A stretch of 64,000 nt of DNA from Rapana venosa (lineage: Eukaryota > Mollusca > Gastropoda > Neogastropoda > Muricidae): contig CM054155.1 of the NCBI GenBank assembly GCA_028751875.1, forward strand, positions 9,769,282 through 9,833,281, given 5' to 3'. Positions within the stretch are counted from its first letter, which is position 1. Each line of letters begins with the position of its first letter. The notes under the pieces were generated by a model. It made no database searches. It was not told where the DNA came from and saw only the letters and a program-made list of their open reading frames with translations. Both the position numbers and the translations under genes were made by a program. This document shows, in pieces, positions 36,060 to 48,617 of this stretch.

Positions 36060-37030
36060 AATAGTAACAAAGTATATTTCTACTTTTTTTTCCTAACGTT
36101 TTTGGTTTACCTTCTGCCTGACACAGGTATGCATGCATTTGTACTCTCATGCAGTGGAGGCTGGAGTGCTGAATGCTTGATTAACAGGTTATATGTTTTG
36201 TGCCTCATGTTCTGTGATGTGCTTATCCACTGTTCCCACATCGCTCGTTCCAATCTCACTGCCTCAGCCACACCCAGGTTCTTCATTAAACTATTCCCTA
36301 TCCTCAGGGCCAGAAGTTCAAGCAGAGCTTATCAATGTTTGCCTGACGTGAGGCTTCTAGTCAGAGGAGCCCTGCACTGCTGTTGGGTCAGTTTTTTGTT
36401 CAGTGAGTGCCTGTTGTGATCCAACATACACAGGATATCAGCCAGTATGTCCCCTTCATATTACAATATTCAAGAAGAATGTGTATTGCGCACATTTGTA
36501 TCCTACTGTAACCCAGGAGTGGGTGATATTGAAGAAAGGGTTAGTAGATGATTGGTTACCTGTAGCAGGTTACCCATAGGGAAAAGGTTAAAAAAATCCA
36601 ACATGGGGCATATGAACACGGAGCCAAACTAAGTGAGACAGATTAGAACCAGAGGCCTCTACAGCATCCTTCCAGTGATCATCTACCCTAAAGCCCCATT
36701 TTCTGAATTAAGGCTTTGATACAAACTCATTACAGGCAAAGAGGTCAGCATGAAACCACAGCGATAGGGGTGGGCCGTCAAAATAATCAGATATGATGTT
36801 CTCTTACTCTGTGATGGTCAATGATGAGGATGAGATCCTTGCAGTGGTTGAAGCACTCTAATTTTGTTTTATATAGGCAGTATTTGACAGTATGTTGTTG
36901 ATCTTCATGCAAACATGTAGGGTACAACTATTGCTCTGAATTCCAAAGTCTATCTACTGAATGGTGGAAAAAGCAAGCAGCTAGGAGACGGGCCCTCCTT
37001 TTCTGCACTATTACTTAACTGTTGTCCTGA
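36060..37030. other. No feature recognised
   Basis: Plain sequence between two decayed LINEs; may be eroded LINE 5' sequence, but no motif supports that. Confidence 0.4.
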
Positions 37031-38290
37031 CTACATAAATAAAGCAACACAATCAGTTATAAAAGGTGATCTGACCGGTTCCAGACAGTTGCAGTAAACA
37101 AGATTCAATCAATACCTGCTAAACTGGAATGCTGAGTCCCCCAGGGATCAGTTCTGGGCTCTGCTCCACTGTCATATATAACAAACCCGTCACCAGATCA
37201 ATCATCATTTGTACGCTGATGACTCTCAGATTCTAAGCAATGATACTCCTGAAAATCTGCCTTTTCTCTTGACAAATACGTCACACTGCCTCCAAGATAT
37301 TCAAAACTGGATGATACAAAACAAGGTACAGCTAAACGCAGATAAAACTGAAGCCATGATTGTAGGGACCAAACACAAACTCTCTTCCATCACAACAGAT
37401 GCAATAGAGTTTGGCAAACAACATTTCCTCTATCCACCACAGTCAAGTATCTAGGTGTTGTTATTGAAAACACACTTTCCATGCAAACTTCATCACCCAG
37501 ACCTGGCAGTCGTGCTACTATCAATTATGGCAAATAAACGCAATTCGAAAGTACCTGTCCACTGATGCAACGTCCAAACTTGTCACATCTTTCATTCTTT
37601 CACGTCTGGACTATTGTAATTCTCTTTTGGCTGGTCTGCCAGCATCATCTATCCACTCCCTTCAACGTATACAAAACACTGCAGCTCGACTAGTCCTCAG
37701 AAAAAATCTGAGCATATTACTCTTCTCTTGCGATCTTTCCACTGGTTGCTTGTGTCACAAAGGATAAACTATAAGATCAGTACCCTCTGTTATAAATGTC
37801 TCCTCAAAACAGCACCCTCCTACCACTGTGAATTTCTTCACCTGTACACTCCTTCTCGTTCCCTCTGCTCTGCTGCAGATACCCTGTGCTTACGAATACC
37901 TAGATTCAACCAATCCACGTTGGCTGTTGCTCTTTATTTCTGGTCCATCAATCTGGAATGACCTCCCTCTCTCCCTTCACGAAAAGCCTACTTACAACAC
38001 TTTAAAATCCAGCCTCAAGGCATGCCTATTTCAAACCTAAGACTTTCCCCTATTGTTTCATCTCATGATTATCTGTCCCTGCCTTCAATGACCAGAATTC
38101 CCATCATCCTGCCGAAGTGTATAACCTGTGTGTGTGTATGTATGTGTGTGAGTTAAAACTGTTAATTATTGTTAGTTGCATGAGTAGGAGTGGATCGAAT
38201 GCAAGTACTTTTATTTGTTTTTACAAGATATAGCGCTATATATATTCCATTTATTATTATTATTATTGTCATTATTATTATTATTATCAT
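37030..38290 (+). pseudogene. CR1-like LINE, RT domain to 3' end, heavily mutated
   Basis: RT block: VPQGSVLG (out of frame), YADDSQI at 37212, LNADKTEAMIVGTKH, KYLGVVI. Then HWLLV, CLLKTAPSYHCEFLH, LYTPSRSLCSAAD, ISGPSIWNDLPLSLHEKP. Several frameshifts and stops. 3' UTR ends with GATATAGCGCTATATATATTCC and (ATT)n at 38250-38290. Confidence 0.88.
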
Positions 38291-38605
38291 CTGCTGACCC
38301 AGGTTCGAATCTGTTCAAGGAGATATTTTCCCCTGAAATTAACATCAGTGCTGACTCCACTTCCCCCTAAAAGTCCTTTGGATGAGACTATACACTGAGG
38401 TCCAGTGTGTGAATGCACTCAGAACAGCTTGCACATAAGTTAAAACTTGTTCTGCTTTTCAGAGGAGTAGGCCATTGTGTGCTGGTGGGAATGGATGACA
38501 TTTTATAATAGTGCAAACACACGGGGATTGGATGCAAAAAAAGCACATGAGTATTTATTCCATTATCCTCAAAATAAAAGAATAAATAAACAAATAAATA
38601 ACACA
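38290..38605 (+). mobile_element. SINE family A, head-truncated
   Basis: Starts inside the B-box region (GACCCAGGTTCGAATCTGTTC) directly after the LINE (ATT)n tail. Contains AACATCAGTGCTGACTCCAC and ends with AATAAATAAACAAATAAATA. Confidence 0.82.
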
Positions 38606-38609
38606 GGCA

Positions 38610-39867
38610 TCATTAGTCATTTGTTTATGTAAGATATGAACATGTAATTTAACTATATCATGCACATATGCATATAACACAATCCCATTAAACACTGTAA
38701 CACTTCAAGTGCAAGGCCACACATGCAAACACAGAAATCAATCTCAAATAGGTATCAAGTCCAATCTTTCCTTTGCTTAAATTCATTTATTCACTTCTTT
38801 TTATATGAAACCAGACACAACTATAATGATTAAAACAAATCAGTAGAAATTTGACAGGTACAAAACGCACATGATGCCAAGAAAGAAAAGACAATAGAAA
38901 AGCAACAGGTAAGCTGTTCAGCTGCTAAAGAACTCTCTTCCCAACAGTTTGATTCTCATTTTCATAGAGGGAAACCCGCTTTCTACAGACATTTCTAAAA
39001 GCAAAAACAAATTTGATGTCATTTAGCCAACACTTTCAAAAATTGCACAATGTCACATTTCATGTACAAATCAGGCTTGACCTCTTCCCACTCACCCCAC
39101 CCTTATAATTTTTGTTTTTCATAATTTTTTGTTTTCATTTTTTTCAAATTGAAACCAATCCTGCACTTTTTGGACTGTAGTTTACTATCATTTCTATTTT
39201 TAGTCAATTTTTGTTTGATATAAAAATCCAACTTTGCAATTTTGTCTGACAAAGATCTACATATTATGGTTATGTCTGACAAACCTCACTGATGGGAAGA
39301 CCTAAGAACAGAGGGAGCAAGAAAGAGACATATTAAGATACACAGACGTCCTTACAAAGTCATACATGACAGGACAAAAGTCACATCACAGGCCATCAGT
39401 TAGGTACATGGTGGTTCAAGCGAATAATGAAAAAACATAACAGCTCAATATGTAAACATTCTTGAATGGCCATATACACTTCTTTCCCGAGTTTATGCTT
39501 ATCATGCTTACAAGTAAAAGAACTTTCTCTCCCAACAAATCACTTTATCAACTGGGAGAGTCTCCCCCCCCTCTCCTTTACACCAAGAAAACACATCCAG
39601 CAACATGAATAACTATTTCATAAAACAAGTCACCACAGTGAGACGTAACACTGTGATCCCCATCCACACATCAATTCCATCAGGAACTAAACAAACAAAA
39701 TCATGACAAATAGATAATGCAAATAAATTCTCAATCTACACACTGAAAACATGTATTTGTATGCATTCATGGTCACACAGTCTTTTTATTTTTAATTTTT
39801 ATTTTTTTTAGTTCACAAGGTAATCTCACTACTTTCTAAAGGACCAAGAAGCATAGGAACTTACACA

Positions 39868-39939
<72 letters not shown>

Positions 39940-40814
39940 ACTCTCTCTCTCTCTCTCACACACACACAAAGTGGAACAGAGACATCAATGAATACAATAA
40001 AGGAGAAAGGTTTTATCCAGCTTTCTTTTTCTTCCCCTACAATCAATAAAGGGGGAGAAGTGAGGGATTTTAGTATTTCTTCAGGCTACTCAGGAGAACA
40101 AAAAGTCATATTCTAAACTGATCTCTAAAAAAAAAAGTAAAATCATTCAGTTAATCTTTTAAAAAAATTATTCATTGATTGATTTGTTTTGAGAAATTAC
40201 AAGTCAAAAACACTTGTCATTCATTGTACTCATTCTAGAATATCATGAAGTCCACTTTACAGATGTGAGTTTGAGAGTGTTGCTAAAATTACCTGACCAA
40301 TACTGCAGGTGTCTGTATCTATTGGGCCCGGTTGATGCTGGGATATATTATGATAGTTAAGTGTAGAGTACAACCCTGTCAAGTAGTCTCAAAGCATATC
40401 CACTTCAATAGCAGCATCATTATGTCATCCTCAGTGTTATTAATCATATCTACTTTATTTTTATTCTGTCATTTATTTATCAATATACATATATAAATAT
40501 ACATATGTATGTATGTATGTGTGTGTGCATGTGTGTGTGTGGGAGAGAGAGAGGCAGAGACAGAGAGGCTGACAGACGGAGTGTGAGTGTGTTTGTGTGT
40601 GTGTTGTACACATAATAATTTCAGTCTAGAATATCTGTTTTTTTGCTGCCAACTTTCATAGATATCTGTGCATGAACTTTCATTACATTTGACATTTGTA
40701 ATATAACAGACCAACGTAAAGTAAAAGTAACAAAATCAAAAGTATTTGTTTAAAAAAAGAATGCACATACAGATGAATCAATATAATCATATAATGTCTT
40801 GTGACTTAAATATC

Positions 40815-40846
<32 letters not shown>

Positions 40847-40900
40847 TCATATCAATAACCATTTCTAATTTCTTAATTTTTCCCCTCTCTCTCTCTCACG
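38610..40900. other. Intergenic, no gene seen
   Basis: AT-rich plain sequence with CA repeats at 39875-39970 and 40817-40842 and GT/GA repeats at 40510-40605. Confidence 0.55.
39873..39970. repeat. CA/CT microsatellite
   Basis: CA 39873-39940, CT 39941-39957, CA 39958-39968. Confidence 0.97.
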
Positions 40901-40906
40901 TACACG

Positions 40907-41280
40907 GGGGATGGGATAGCCTAGTGGTCAGAACATTGCGCTTGCAATCTGATGACCCGGGTTCGATTCCCGTTCAAGGGGATATTTCCCCCCTGGAGTT
41001 AACATCGGTGCAGACTCCACTCTCCCCAAAAGTCCTTCATATGAAACTATAAACCGAGGTCCCGTGTGCGAATGCAAGCAGAACATTTTGCACATATGTT
41101 AAATCCTGTTCCGCTTTTTGTAAGAGTAGGACCATTGTGTGCCAGTGGGAACAGATGACAGAATTTACAAAAACGCATACACATGAGGACTGGATGTAAA
41201 AAAGCACATGAGTGCTTATTCCATTATCCTCGATATAAATGAATAAATAAAATAAATAAATAAAAATAAAATAAAAATAC
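40907..41280 (+). mobile_element. tRNA-derived SINE, family A (full length)
   Basis: Head GGGATAGCCTAGTGGTCAGA (A-box) and GACCCGGGTTCGATTCCCGT (B-box), anticodon-loop-like CTTGCAA. Body CTGGAGTTAACATCGGTGCA, end AAAGCACATGAGTGCTTATT and an (AATA)n tail. Best-preserved copy. Confidence 0.92.
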
Positions 41281-41888
41281 AGTCTATCTGAGCACACACG
41301 CACAACCAGCCAATGCATATGCATACACACAAGCACAATGGAAAAACACATCCATCATTATCAACCAATCACTTCATACCTACCACTCTGAGGAAGAAAC
41401 TTCATGAATACAAAGTTGTTCCAACATTCAGATAGGTATGAATTACACAGAATGGTTTATGGCACTAAAAATAAAACATCCTGATTCAGTTTAATGAACG
41501 TAATAGTATTACACACAAATATATGCATGACTTTTGCTGTAATCATAATCACAAAAATTAAAGCACATAAGGCAGACAGAGTGAATTTGTGGTGTGGTAA
41601 AATGAGCATAATACAAACCAACTACTACAATACTTAACATGTGTGTTGACAAACAGAATTTTTGGAATGAAGAAACCCATTTTCCGTTATTTTTCGGGCT
41701 TCAAATTCTCTTTCCACCTGGATTCTTGAGTTATTGCTTGGATATGAATCAACTTTTATAAGTTTGTGTGCAAGTGGCGTTCTCCCAAGTTTAGATGAAT
41801 ATCAGAGTGTGTATTCTGTCTTGTTAATATCAGTTACGGGATTTGCTTTGTATGTCACCATGCATTTTTGTTCATAGCTCACACAAAT

Positions 41889-41889
<1 letters not shown>

Positions 41890-41934
<45 letters not shown>

Positions 41935-42060
41935 AAGAGTGTATGTGTGGGCATGTGTGTATAAATATATGTGTGTGTGTGTGTATGCATGCACATGTGT
42001 ATGTGAATGCATGCAAGTGCAAGTGCGAGCATGTATGCACATGTATGCCTGTGTAACCAT
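41890..42060 (+). repeat. GT microsatellite
   Basis: GT 41890-41931, then imperfect GT with TATG variants. Confidence 0.95.
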
Positions 42061-42311
42061 CTCTATGCATGATCTTAAGTGGGTGCATGGTGTATGTTCT
42101 TGTTTCACAAAAGCAGACTCAAAACATCATCAAGAAACACATGAAACCAAATAAAAAGAATGCCGGTAAGATGTAAGCAAAATGCTGATGGTACATATGA
42201 CACAAGAACACAATGATCATGATGACACACACACACACAGGCAGGCTGGCAGGCAAAAGGAAACGAAGCAGACAGTAAGGTCAGGAACAATGCAGGACTG
42301 ACAGACAGTCA

Positions 42312-42409
42312 TTAGGCAGACACAGGATCCTGTGGCACATATTTCCGTTTGCTGACCAGGATCTTATGGTTTGACACTGTGGCTGCGTACAGGAAGTTGT
42401 CATAGACCA
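42312..42409 (-). CDS. LAMTOR4: LAMTOR4 exon 3 and stop
   Basis: Acceptor gtttgtttcag. Encodes [19 protein letters not shown], then [13 protein letters not shown] and TAA (42314-42312). Confidence 0.92.
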
Positions 42410-42499
42410 CTGAAACAAACAACAACATCATCATCATTTCAGTATGTATTGTTTGCAATATGAAAGCAAGGTCTTAGCCCTTTTTAAATACAGTGACAA

Positions 42500-42551
<52 letters not shown>

Positions 42552-43795
42552 AGAGCCAAAGTACTGTTCACAACATATTATACATGTATGTGCGGGTGCA
42601 CACACACACACCCACCCCACACCACCAACACACACACACCACACACACACACACACACAACACATGTTACTGTCATGAAATAAAAATCAGTTGTTACATG
42701 TAATGATTAATCATATTTTCTGTCATAACACGAAATGTGTGTTTCATACTGGTAATACAGTAATAACAACAATTTTAGCTATCGATAATATGCAATAAAC
42801 TGGCAAACAATTAGTGAACTTCGCTCAGTCACTCACTGCTTGAAGCAGCCCAGACTTCGTACTTCAATGAATTCATAAACAATTCTTTTTTGTTCCTTGG
42901 CAAGAACTCCGAGGTTCACCTATAGTGAGAATTTGCCAATGTGACTACACACACACCATTAAGGTGAAAAAAATGAATGAATAGGCTACAATCTACATAA
43001 AGATGTCAGCACCCATTGTATCACCACCACATAAAACAAACTTTATGTAAATTATCATATTTAATTTCCCCCTCTTCCTACACAAGATAACACAAAAATC
43101 AAAAGGTACAGAGGATGCTTGCTTCATCATGCCTATACAAGTAAAGCACTAAAGGCCTACCCAAAAGACTGAGGGAAACGTAACAAACCTCTTTCCCCCC
43201 AAAAAAAACCCAAACCAAATCCCCCCCCCCCCCCCCCCAAAGTTTACAAACAATCCAAATGCAAAAAAAAACACCATAAAAAAACACACCCCAACAACCA
43301 ACAAAAGAAAAAACAAGTTGATCATGGACTGTTTAATACAGTGAAGGCTTTACTGGGTCACTTGAAGGACAGAAGCTCAGATTTATACATAACAAAACAT
43401 ACAGCATGGTATAGCAGCCACTGGGCAATAGGTGTGAACAAGATTAGCTGACTACACAGGAGAAACCACAAGAGAAAGAGATCACATGCAAAAAGAGCAT
43501 ATCTTGACAACTGTTAAGGAACATTGCTAATACTGTGGACATATCCACCCCCACCAAAAAAAAACCCAACAACAACAAAAAAACCCAAACACCAACCCCC
43601 CCCTCCCCCCAAACAAGAAACCAAAACCAAAAAACCAGCACAAAACAAAAATCCTCAATCAAACCAACCAACCAACCCCCCCTCCCCCCCCCCCCCCCCA
43701 ACCAACTACATGCACAAAAACATCCCCCCCCTCCCCCTAACAAAAAAAAAGAAAAGAAACCATAACACCCCAAACCAAACAAACAAAGCCAGATC

Positions 43796-43826
<31 letters not shown>

Positions 43827-45057
43827 GCAAAAGCATTGGAGATCATGCAAAATACCCATCTAGTTTGAATGAATAGAAAAACTGAACTTAAGCTCCTAAG
43901 CATGTGCCATACATAGGTGAAGTACACATACACACACACACATACACACAGAGTGACACACACACACACACAGAGTGACACACACACAGAGTGACACACA
44001 CACACACAGTGACACACACACACACACAGTGACACACACACACACACCAGTGTACAATACAGCACAACTGTTAGGAGAAATGCCTAACTAAAACATACAT
44101 AAACACAAAGGGTCCTCATTAAAACAACAACAAAAAAAGACTCAAAGGTAAGAAGCACAACACGAATATGACCCTGTAAACTAAGCTGTACAGCCCACGA
44201 GAAGAGCTGGAAAGGACTTGCCATTATTTCTCCCAAACACATCTGATGGTGTAAAACTAAACGCAAAGGAAAGAAGAAGATGATGAAGAAGAAGAGGAAG
44301 AAGAAGCAGCAGCAGCACAATGAAGTGTTGTATAAGCTCACCTGTAAGTCGTTTAAAAGCATCCTTCTTTTCTTGAATGCCGACCAGTCGCACTGCAGTC
44401 ATCACCATCTTGCTGATCTTTGTCGCTACCCCTTCGTCATTTTCTAACTCACCCCCTGACTGATCACAGAAAAAAAGAGAAAAAACCATTTTATTTTGCT
44501 ATTTCACCTACACAATTCAATACTTTCACCTATATCACACACCTTCTCCTTACTCATCCCACCTTTTCACACACAAACACACACGCACACAGGGACGGGA
44601 TAGCCTGGTGGTTAGAGTGATGCACTTGTGATCTCCTGACCCAGGTTCGAATTTCGTTCAAGAGGATTTTTCCTCTGGAGTTAACATCAGTGCTGACTCC
44701 ACTCTCCCCAAAAGTCCTTCAGATGAGACTATAAACCGAGGTCCCATGTGTGAATGCATGCAGAACATTTGTGCACACGTTAAAACCTCTTCCGCTTTTC
44801 AGAAGAGAAGGCTAGTGTGTGCTGGTGGGAACAGATGACAACATTTACAAACTGCATACACAGGGGGACAGGATGCAAAAAAGCACATGAGCACTTATTT
44901 CATTATCCTTTAAATAAAAGAACAAAAAAAAGAGGATATACACACGCTTCCACACATCGAAAAAAAGAGCTCTACATACACTGACAACAGCTCCTTCTTC
45001 TGTGAGGACCAGGTAGCCCAGAGAATCTGGAATACGCTCAATGCCTTGTCCTGCCAT
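42312..45057 (-). CDS. LAMTOR4: LAMTOR4, Ragulator complex subunit (3 exons, 97 aa, complete)
   Basis: Join 45057..44980, 44459..44342, 42409..42312: 294 bp, GT-AG, phases 0 and 1. The N-terminus [18 protein letters not shown] and the central [10 protein letters not shown] match animal LAMTOR4, and the length (97) is close to the human 99. In the family, LAMTOR4 is a small roadblock-fold protein paired with LAMTOR5 in the pentameric Ragulator, which anchors Rag GTPases to the lysosome for mTORC1 activation by amino acids. The C-terminus [17 protein letters not shown] is the last strand and tail. A ttttctgtag site upstream of the ATG suggests a further 5' noncoding exon. It is divergent from UVRAG, 3.5 kb away. 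Confidence 0.93.
42500..42660. repeat. Poly-C and CA tract in LAMTOR4 intron 2
   Basis: About 37 C (42501-42537), CA repeats, then CA/CCA around 42600-42660. Confidence 0.96.
42893..42970 (-). repeat. Dispersed repeat E
   Basis: GGCAAGAACTCCGAGGTTCA, CCTATAGTGAGAATTTG and CACACACCATTAAGGTG. Confidence 0.65.
43195..43830. repeat. A/C-only low-complexity tract in LAMTOR4 intron 2
   Basis: 43540-43825 is almost wholly A and C on the plus strand with C runs of 7-20 (43671, 43686, 43795). The transcribed sense is therefore G/T. A similar shorter block at 43195-43310. Confidence 0.9.
43925..44050. repeat. CA repeat with periodic GAGTGACA
   Basis: CACACACACACAGAGTGACA-type units of 22-30 bp. Confidence 0.93.
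44165..44315 (+). pseudogene. LINE ORF2 tail fragment
   Basis: TGTACAGCCCACGAGAAGAG and CTGGAAAGGACTTGCCATTA are near-identical to 10425-10500. Followed by an AAGAAG-rich tail. It ends 25 bp before LAMTOR4 exon 2. Confidence 0.75.
44342..44459 (-). CDS. LAMTOR4: LAMTOR4 exon 2
   Basis: Acceptor gtgatcag, donor gtgagc. Encodes [18 protein letters not shown] and AFKRLT; ends in phase 1. An alternative acceptor 4 nt downstream would break the phase, so this one is chosen. Confidence 0.92.
44592..44935 (+). mobile_element. tRNA-derived SINE, family A (full length)
   Basis: GGGACGGGATAGCCTGGTGG, GACCCAGGTTCGAATTTCGT, GAGTTAACATCAGTGCTGAC, AAAAGCACATGAGCACTTAT. Inserted in LAMTOR4 intron 1, 45 bp from exon 1. 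Confidence 0.9.
44980..45057 (-). CDS. LAMTOR4: LAMTOR4 exon 1
   Basis: ATG at 45057; 26 codons ending GAVVS; donor gtatgt; phase 0. Contains the conserved [14 protein letters not shown] start. Confidence 0.93.
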
Positions 45058-45509
45058 GCTCCTCAGGTGCTGGCTGCTTCTTTGAGATCAGACCTACAGA
45101 AAACAGACAGATTGAAGATCAGAATTCAGTTATGACTAATAATAATCCAGGACTGCACCTTCGCTATGACCACATGGTACATGCCTGTTGTGAGAGATGA
45201 AGGATCAAATTTTGACACTGTACTGTGCCTGTGCTAATAACCTCTGTTAATTGCCATTTATGGGATGATTCAAGTGTTTTGACATGACTTGACAAACCCA
45301 TATGTCTATAAAAGACATGTATTTTTAAAACCTTTGGTCAGCTCCAAAACCTAATTATATATATATTTAAAAAAAACAACTTCTTCCCCCAAAGAAACGA
45401 CAAAGCCTGTAGAAACAGGCCATGAAGCAGACTGGGGCTATTTGAAAGTACTCCAGAAGCAAACCTTAAGGCATACAGCTGGTCCACAGTGGTGAACTAG
45501 GTATATAAG

Positions 45510-45590
45510 ATTAATAATAATAATAATAAATGGAAATTGTATAGCGCTATATCTTCCAAAAATAAATCAGAGCGCTTGCATTCAACATAT
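45510..45590 (-). mobile_element. CR1-like 3' end with (ATT)n tail
   Basis: ATAATAATAATAAATGGAAAT then TGTATAGCGCTATATCTTCC, reverse orientation. Confidence 0.72.
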
Positions 45591-46454
45591 TCTTACAGAG
45601 TCATGCAGCCAAAAACTATTAAAAGCTTAAACAAATTCAAATGTATGCACCTATACACACACACATCTTTAGTCAGTAAGGCGAGTGTTAATAAGGAGAT
45701 GCTGAGCTATTAAAAGTAAAATGTGCAATGCTGTTGGAGTGGGAAAGTAAGCATAATGTTCAGCACCCAGGAGCACTACCAAAAATGTTCAAAGAATGCT
45801 TTTATGCAGTCTTCTTCTGGGGGATCTTATCTATCTGATGCCTTCCTTGGAGAGCAGCCCCTCTCCCTCTACGGTCTACCCCAGACATCAAAGCAAGTAA
45901 GAGGGGTGTTCCAAAATGGCTTCAGAATCTCAGCTCATGCAAGGCTGTGGTCCTTAACATCATTCTGTGTCACATCCTCAGCATTAACGCCGGGTTATGA
46001 AATAGTTCCAGTCCTGAGACTGATATTTAGTCTGGACACTTCTCAGGAATGATGAAAAATTCTTTGAGTGGAAACATGTTCTGGTTCACCTGATTTTAGA
46101 ATGCAGGGACAGGAACGACAAACCACAAAGAAAATTGAGTTTTCTTAGTCTCACCTTTATCTGTAGTAAGCTATTACAGTATTGGAGCAAATCGTCCTCC
46201 ACTGGCTCCAGGCCATCCCAACTAACCCTGATCAGGAAAACATACTGATGGGCACACGGCATGGATTTCACATGGGATGTTTATCAGAATTAAAAAGTCT
46301 ATTTGGCAGAAGAAAACTTGGATCTAAAGATTTAAGATGGAAGACAAAACACTGAGCAGATAAACTGACTACAAAAATACACCCTGGGCTTCACTAGTCC
46401 ACTAATGCCTAGTAATGGCAATGTAGAACTTTGGTGGACCATCTATCTAGTATA

Positions 46455-46740
46455 TGATCTATCACTGTAGACAGGATCACGAATGAAGAACTATGGAGAA
46501 TGTGCAAAGTTGATGATCTGAAGTCTGCAGCTAGTACCAATAGACTGCACTGGTTTGGGCACGTTGATCGGAAAGCAGACCACCACATCATAAAAAGAGC
46601 AATGAACTTCGTAGTGGATGGAAAGAGACCAAAGGGAAGACCTAGCAAAACCTGGGCTGCCTGTATTGCAGATGATCTTGGAGAAAGGGGCATAAATAAG
46701 GAGGAAGCTCAAACAGAGAGAGATGGAGAAGGCTCATCAA
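46455..46740 (+). pseudogene. LINE ORF2 C-terminal fragment
   Basis: DRITNEELWRMCKVDDL, RLHWFGHVDRK, KRAMNFVVDGKRPKGRPSKT and ADDLGERGINKEEAQ: the classic tail of animal non-LTR ORF2 (LRWFGH...GRP...W). Open for about 90 codons, 5'-truncated. Confidence 0.85.
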
Positions 46741-48507
46741 TGTCAAACCTCCCCTGGGAGAAACATGACCAAAAAAAAAGAAGAAAAAGAAGACTACTAC
46801 ATAGGTCTATGAAGACAGATGATGCACAGTACATAATTCCTAGACATCAAACTGTTGAAACACCCTCCTAGGGAAAACTGAAACTGACTTTGAAAAACTG
46901 TACACCCTACTACTAGTATTAGGCTATTCCAATCCTATTAGTATTAGGCTATTCCAAATAAATCATTATCAAGGTTTTTAACACATTTCTGTTTACAAGT
47001 TCCTTGGTTAGGTCACTGATATAAAACCACCCTGTCCTGAACTAAATTTTAAATTTATGAAGCAATGTGTCACACTAACGTACATAAACACATACAATCA
47101 TTGATATAATGATAACGATAATTATAATTGATGATTTACATAATCAAATCATGCTTTATAGTTTGTTCTGGTCCTTTCTTGGTTTAAATTTATGATTTTT
47201 GCAAACAAATTTGATTTCTTCTTAAGTTAAAATCTTAACAGGTCACTGATACAACCTGCAAATACTTAGTGTCGTTTTGGGGAACTGTGCAGTAAAGGAA
47301 AAAAAAAGTTAAACACTAAAAAAAGGAAGACAAGGGATTGGGGGCGAGTTACTGAGTAGCAGACAGTGCACTGTACACACAAGCATTTTCTGGTATTGAA
47401 CTCAGCCAGTCTGGCTTCCACATAACCTGTGATTCCCATAAACTGTAGACCTAACCAGCTACATACTAGCCTCCTATGACCATCTTGGGGTTGAAGCATG
47501 GAGAGTGGTTAGAGGAGTGAGAGGGTACGGGGGCAACAGCAAAGTGAGAGGCTGTATGACCAGTGGCTTTCCCACTCATGGAATTCCACTTTACAGCTTA
47601 GTCTTTAGTGATTGACTGTGACTCTCTGACTAGGAGGCTTGACTTGCACAGTCCTTATGTGCTGCAGCCCTGGGGGCTAGTTGGCCTTTGGAGAACGTCT
47701 CCAACGATGACTGTCCTTATGCCCACTTGGCTGGTGGGGTGGAGATGTACTGTGGGCAAGGCATCTCCACTATAATAAAAATTTCTGCCCAATTTCGGAA
47801 ACAGCAGCTTCCTCCTCTGCTGTTTTGGAGGTCATCGTCGAACACGACGGACAAATATACATATCTGTGTGGGCACGTGATGGGCAACTTCGACTGTTGT
47901 GATTGTATTTTGCCAAGTTGCTTACTGATGTAGGAATTGAAAAAGAAAAGGGAGGGGGAGGGGGTCATTGAAGGAAAAGGGCAGAGGACAAAGCAGGATG
48001 GTATGGGGTGGGGAGAGATGGATCAAAGGCGTGGGGAAATCAGATTGTTGCCTTGATCTGTAAATTGTTACATGTAGTGTTCTGAAGTATCTCACTATCT
48101 CAGTATCTGGGACAGAACACTGCGACAGTCCGACAATGGTCTGTCGCAGACTCTGAGAGTAGGATGAGCGATTTGGTTATTCGAAGTTCAGCGCTTTACT
48201 GAATTTAATGTAGTACTCAATGTCTACAAATTTGAGCAATATTTCAACAAATAACTGAGACTCACTTTTATAGTTGGAAGGAGGTACCTGTTCAGCTGAT
48301 GTGACCACGATCATGAAAGTTATGTCCCTTGTATTGCTGATCACATGATTCATAAAGGGAGGAAAAGTCAGTTTCTCTGCAAAGAATTCTTAAATAATTT
48401 ATTATATGCATTTCATAAAAGTGAAGAATGCTGGTGATGTAACGTTGACTGATTGCAAAACTTGCATTGTTTTCCTCGCGGATTGACAATAATGTGCTCA
48501 TTAGGTA

Positions 48508-48540
48508 GTCACGTGATCAACTGGGCGTAAACATGGCCGC
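48508..48540 (+). promoter_or_regulatory. UVRAG promoter elements: CLEAR box and YY1-like site
   Basis: GTCACGTGAT (48508-48517) matches the TFEB/TFE3 CLEAR consensus GTCACGTGAC at nine of ten positions. AACATGGCCGC (48530-48540) resembles the YY1 site found near animal start sites. Both lie 80-110 bp upstream of the UVRAG start codon. UVRAG is a reported TFEB target in mammals, so the placement makes sense, but a single 10-mer is weak evidence. Confidence 0.5.
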
Positions 48541-48617
48541 AAGCTTGTGGTGATGTGACGTATCTGCACCAATCGAGGATCGTACTGATACTTTGGGAAA
48601 ACTGTGGAAGTATATGT

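Larger units (their letters stand above)
45058..48507. other. Intergenic region between divergent LAMTOR4 and UVRAG
   Basis: Holds a minus-strand CR1-like 3' end (45510-45590), a LINE tail (46455-46740) and plain sequence. It may contain 5' noncoding exons of LAMTOR4. No further gene seen. Confidence 0.55.

Noticed and set aside
40907..40980. tRNA gene with TGC anticodon-like loop
   Set aside because: It is the head of SINE A, repeated elsewhere with the same body.
47688..47933. Plus-strand 81-codon frame with several Cys
   Set aside because: No recognisable domain; the opposite strand is open too; likely chance.
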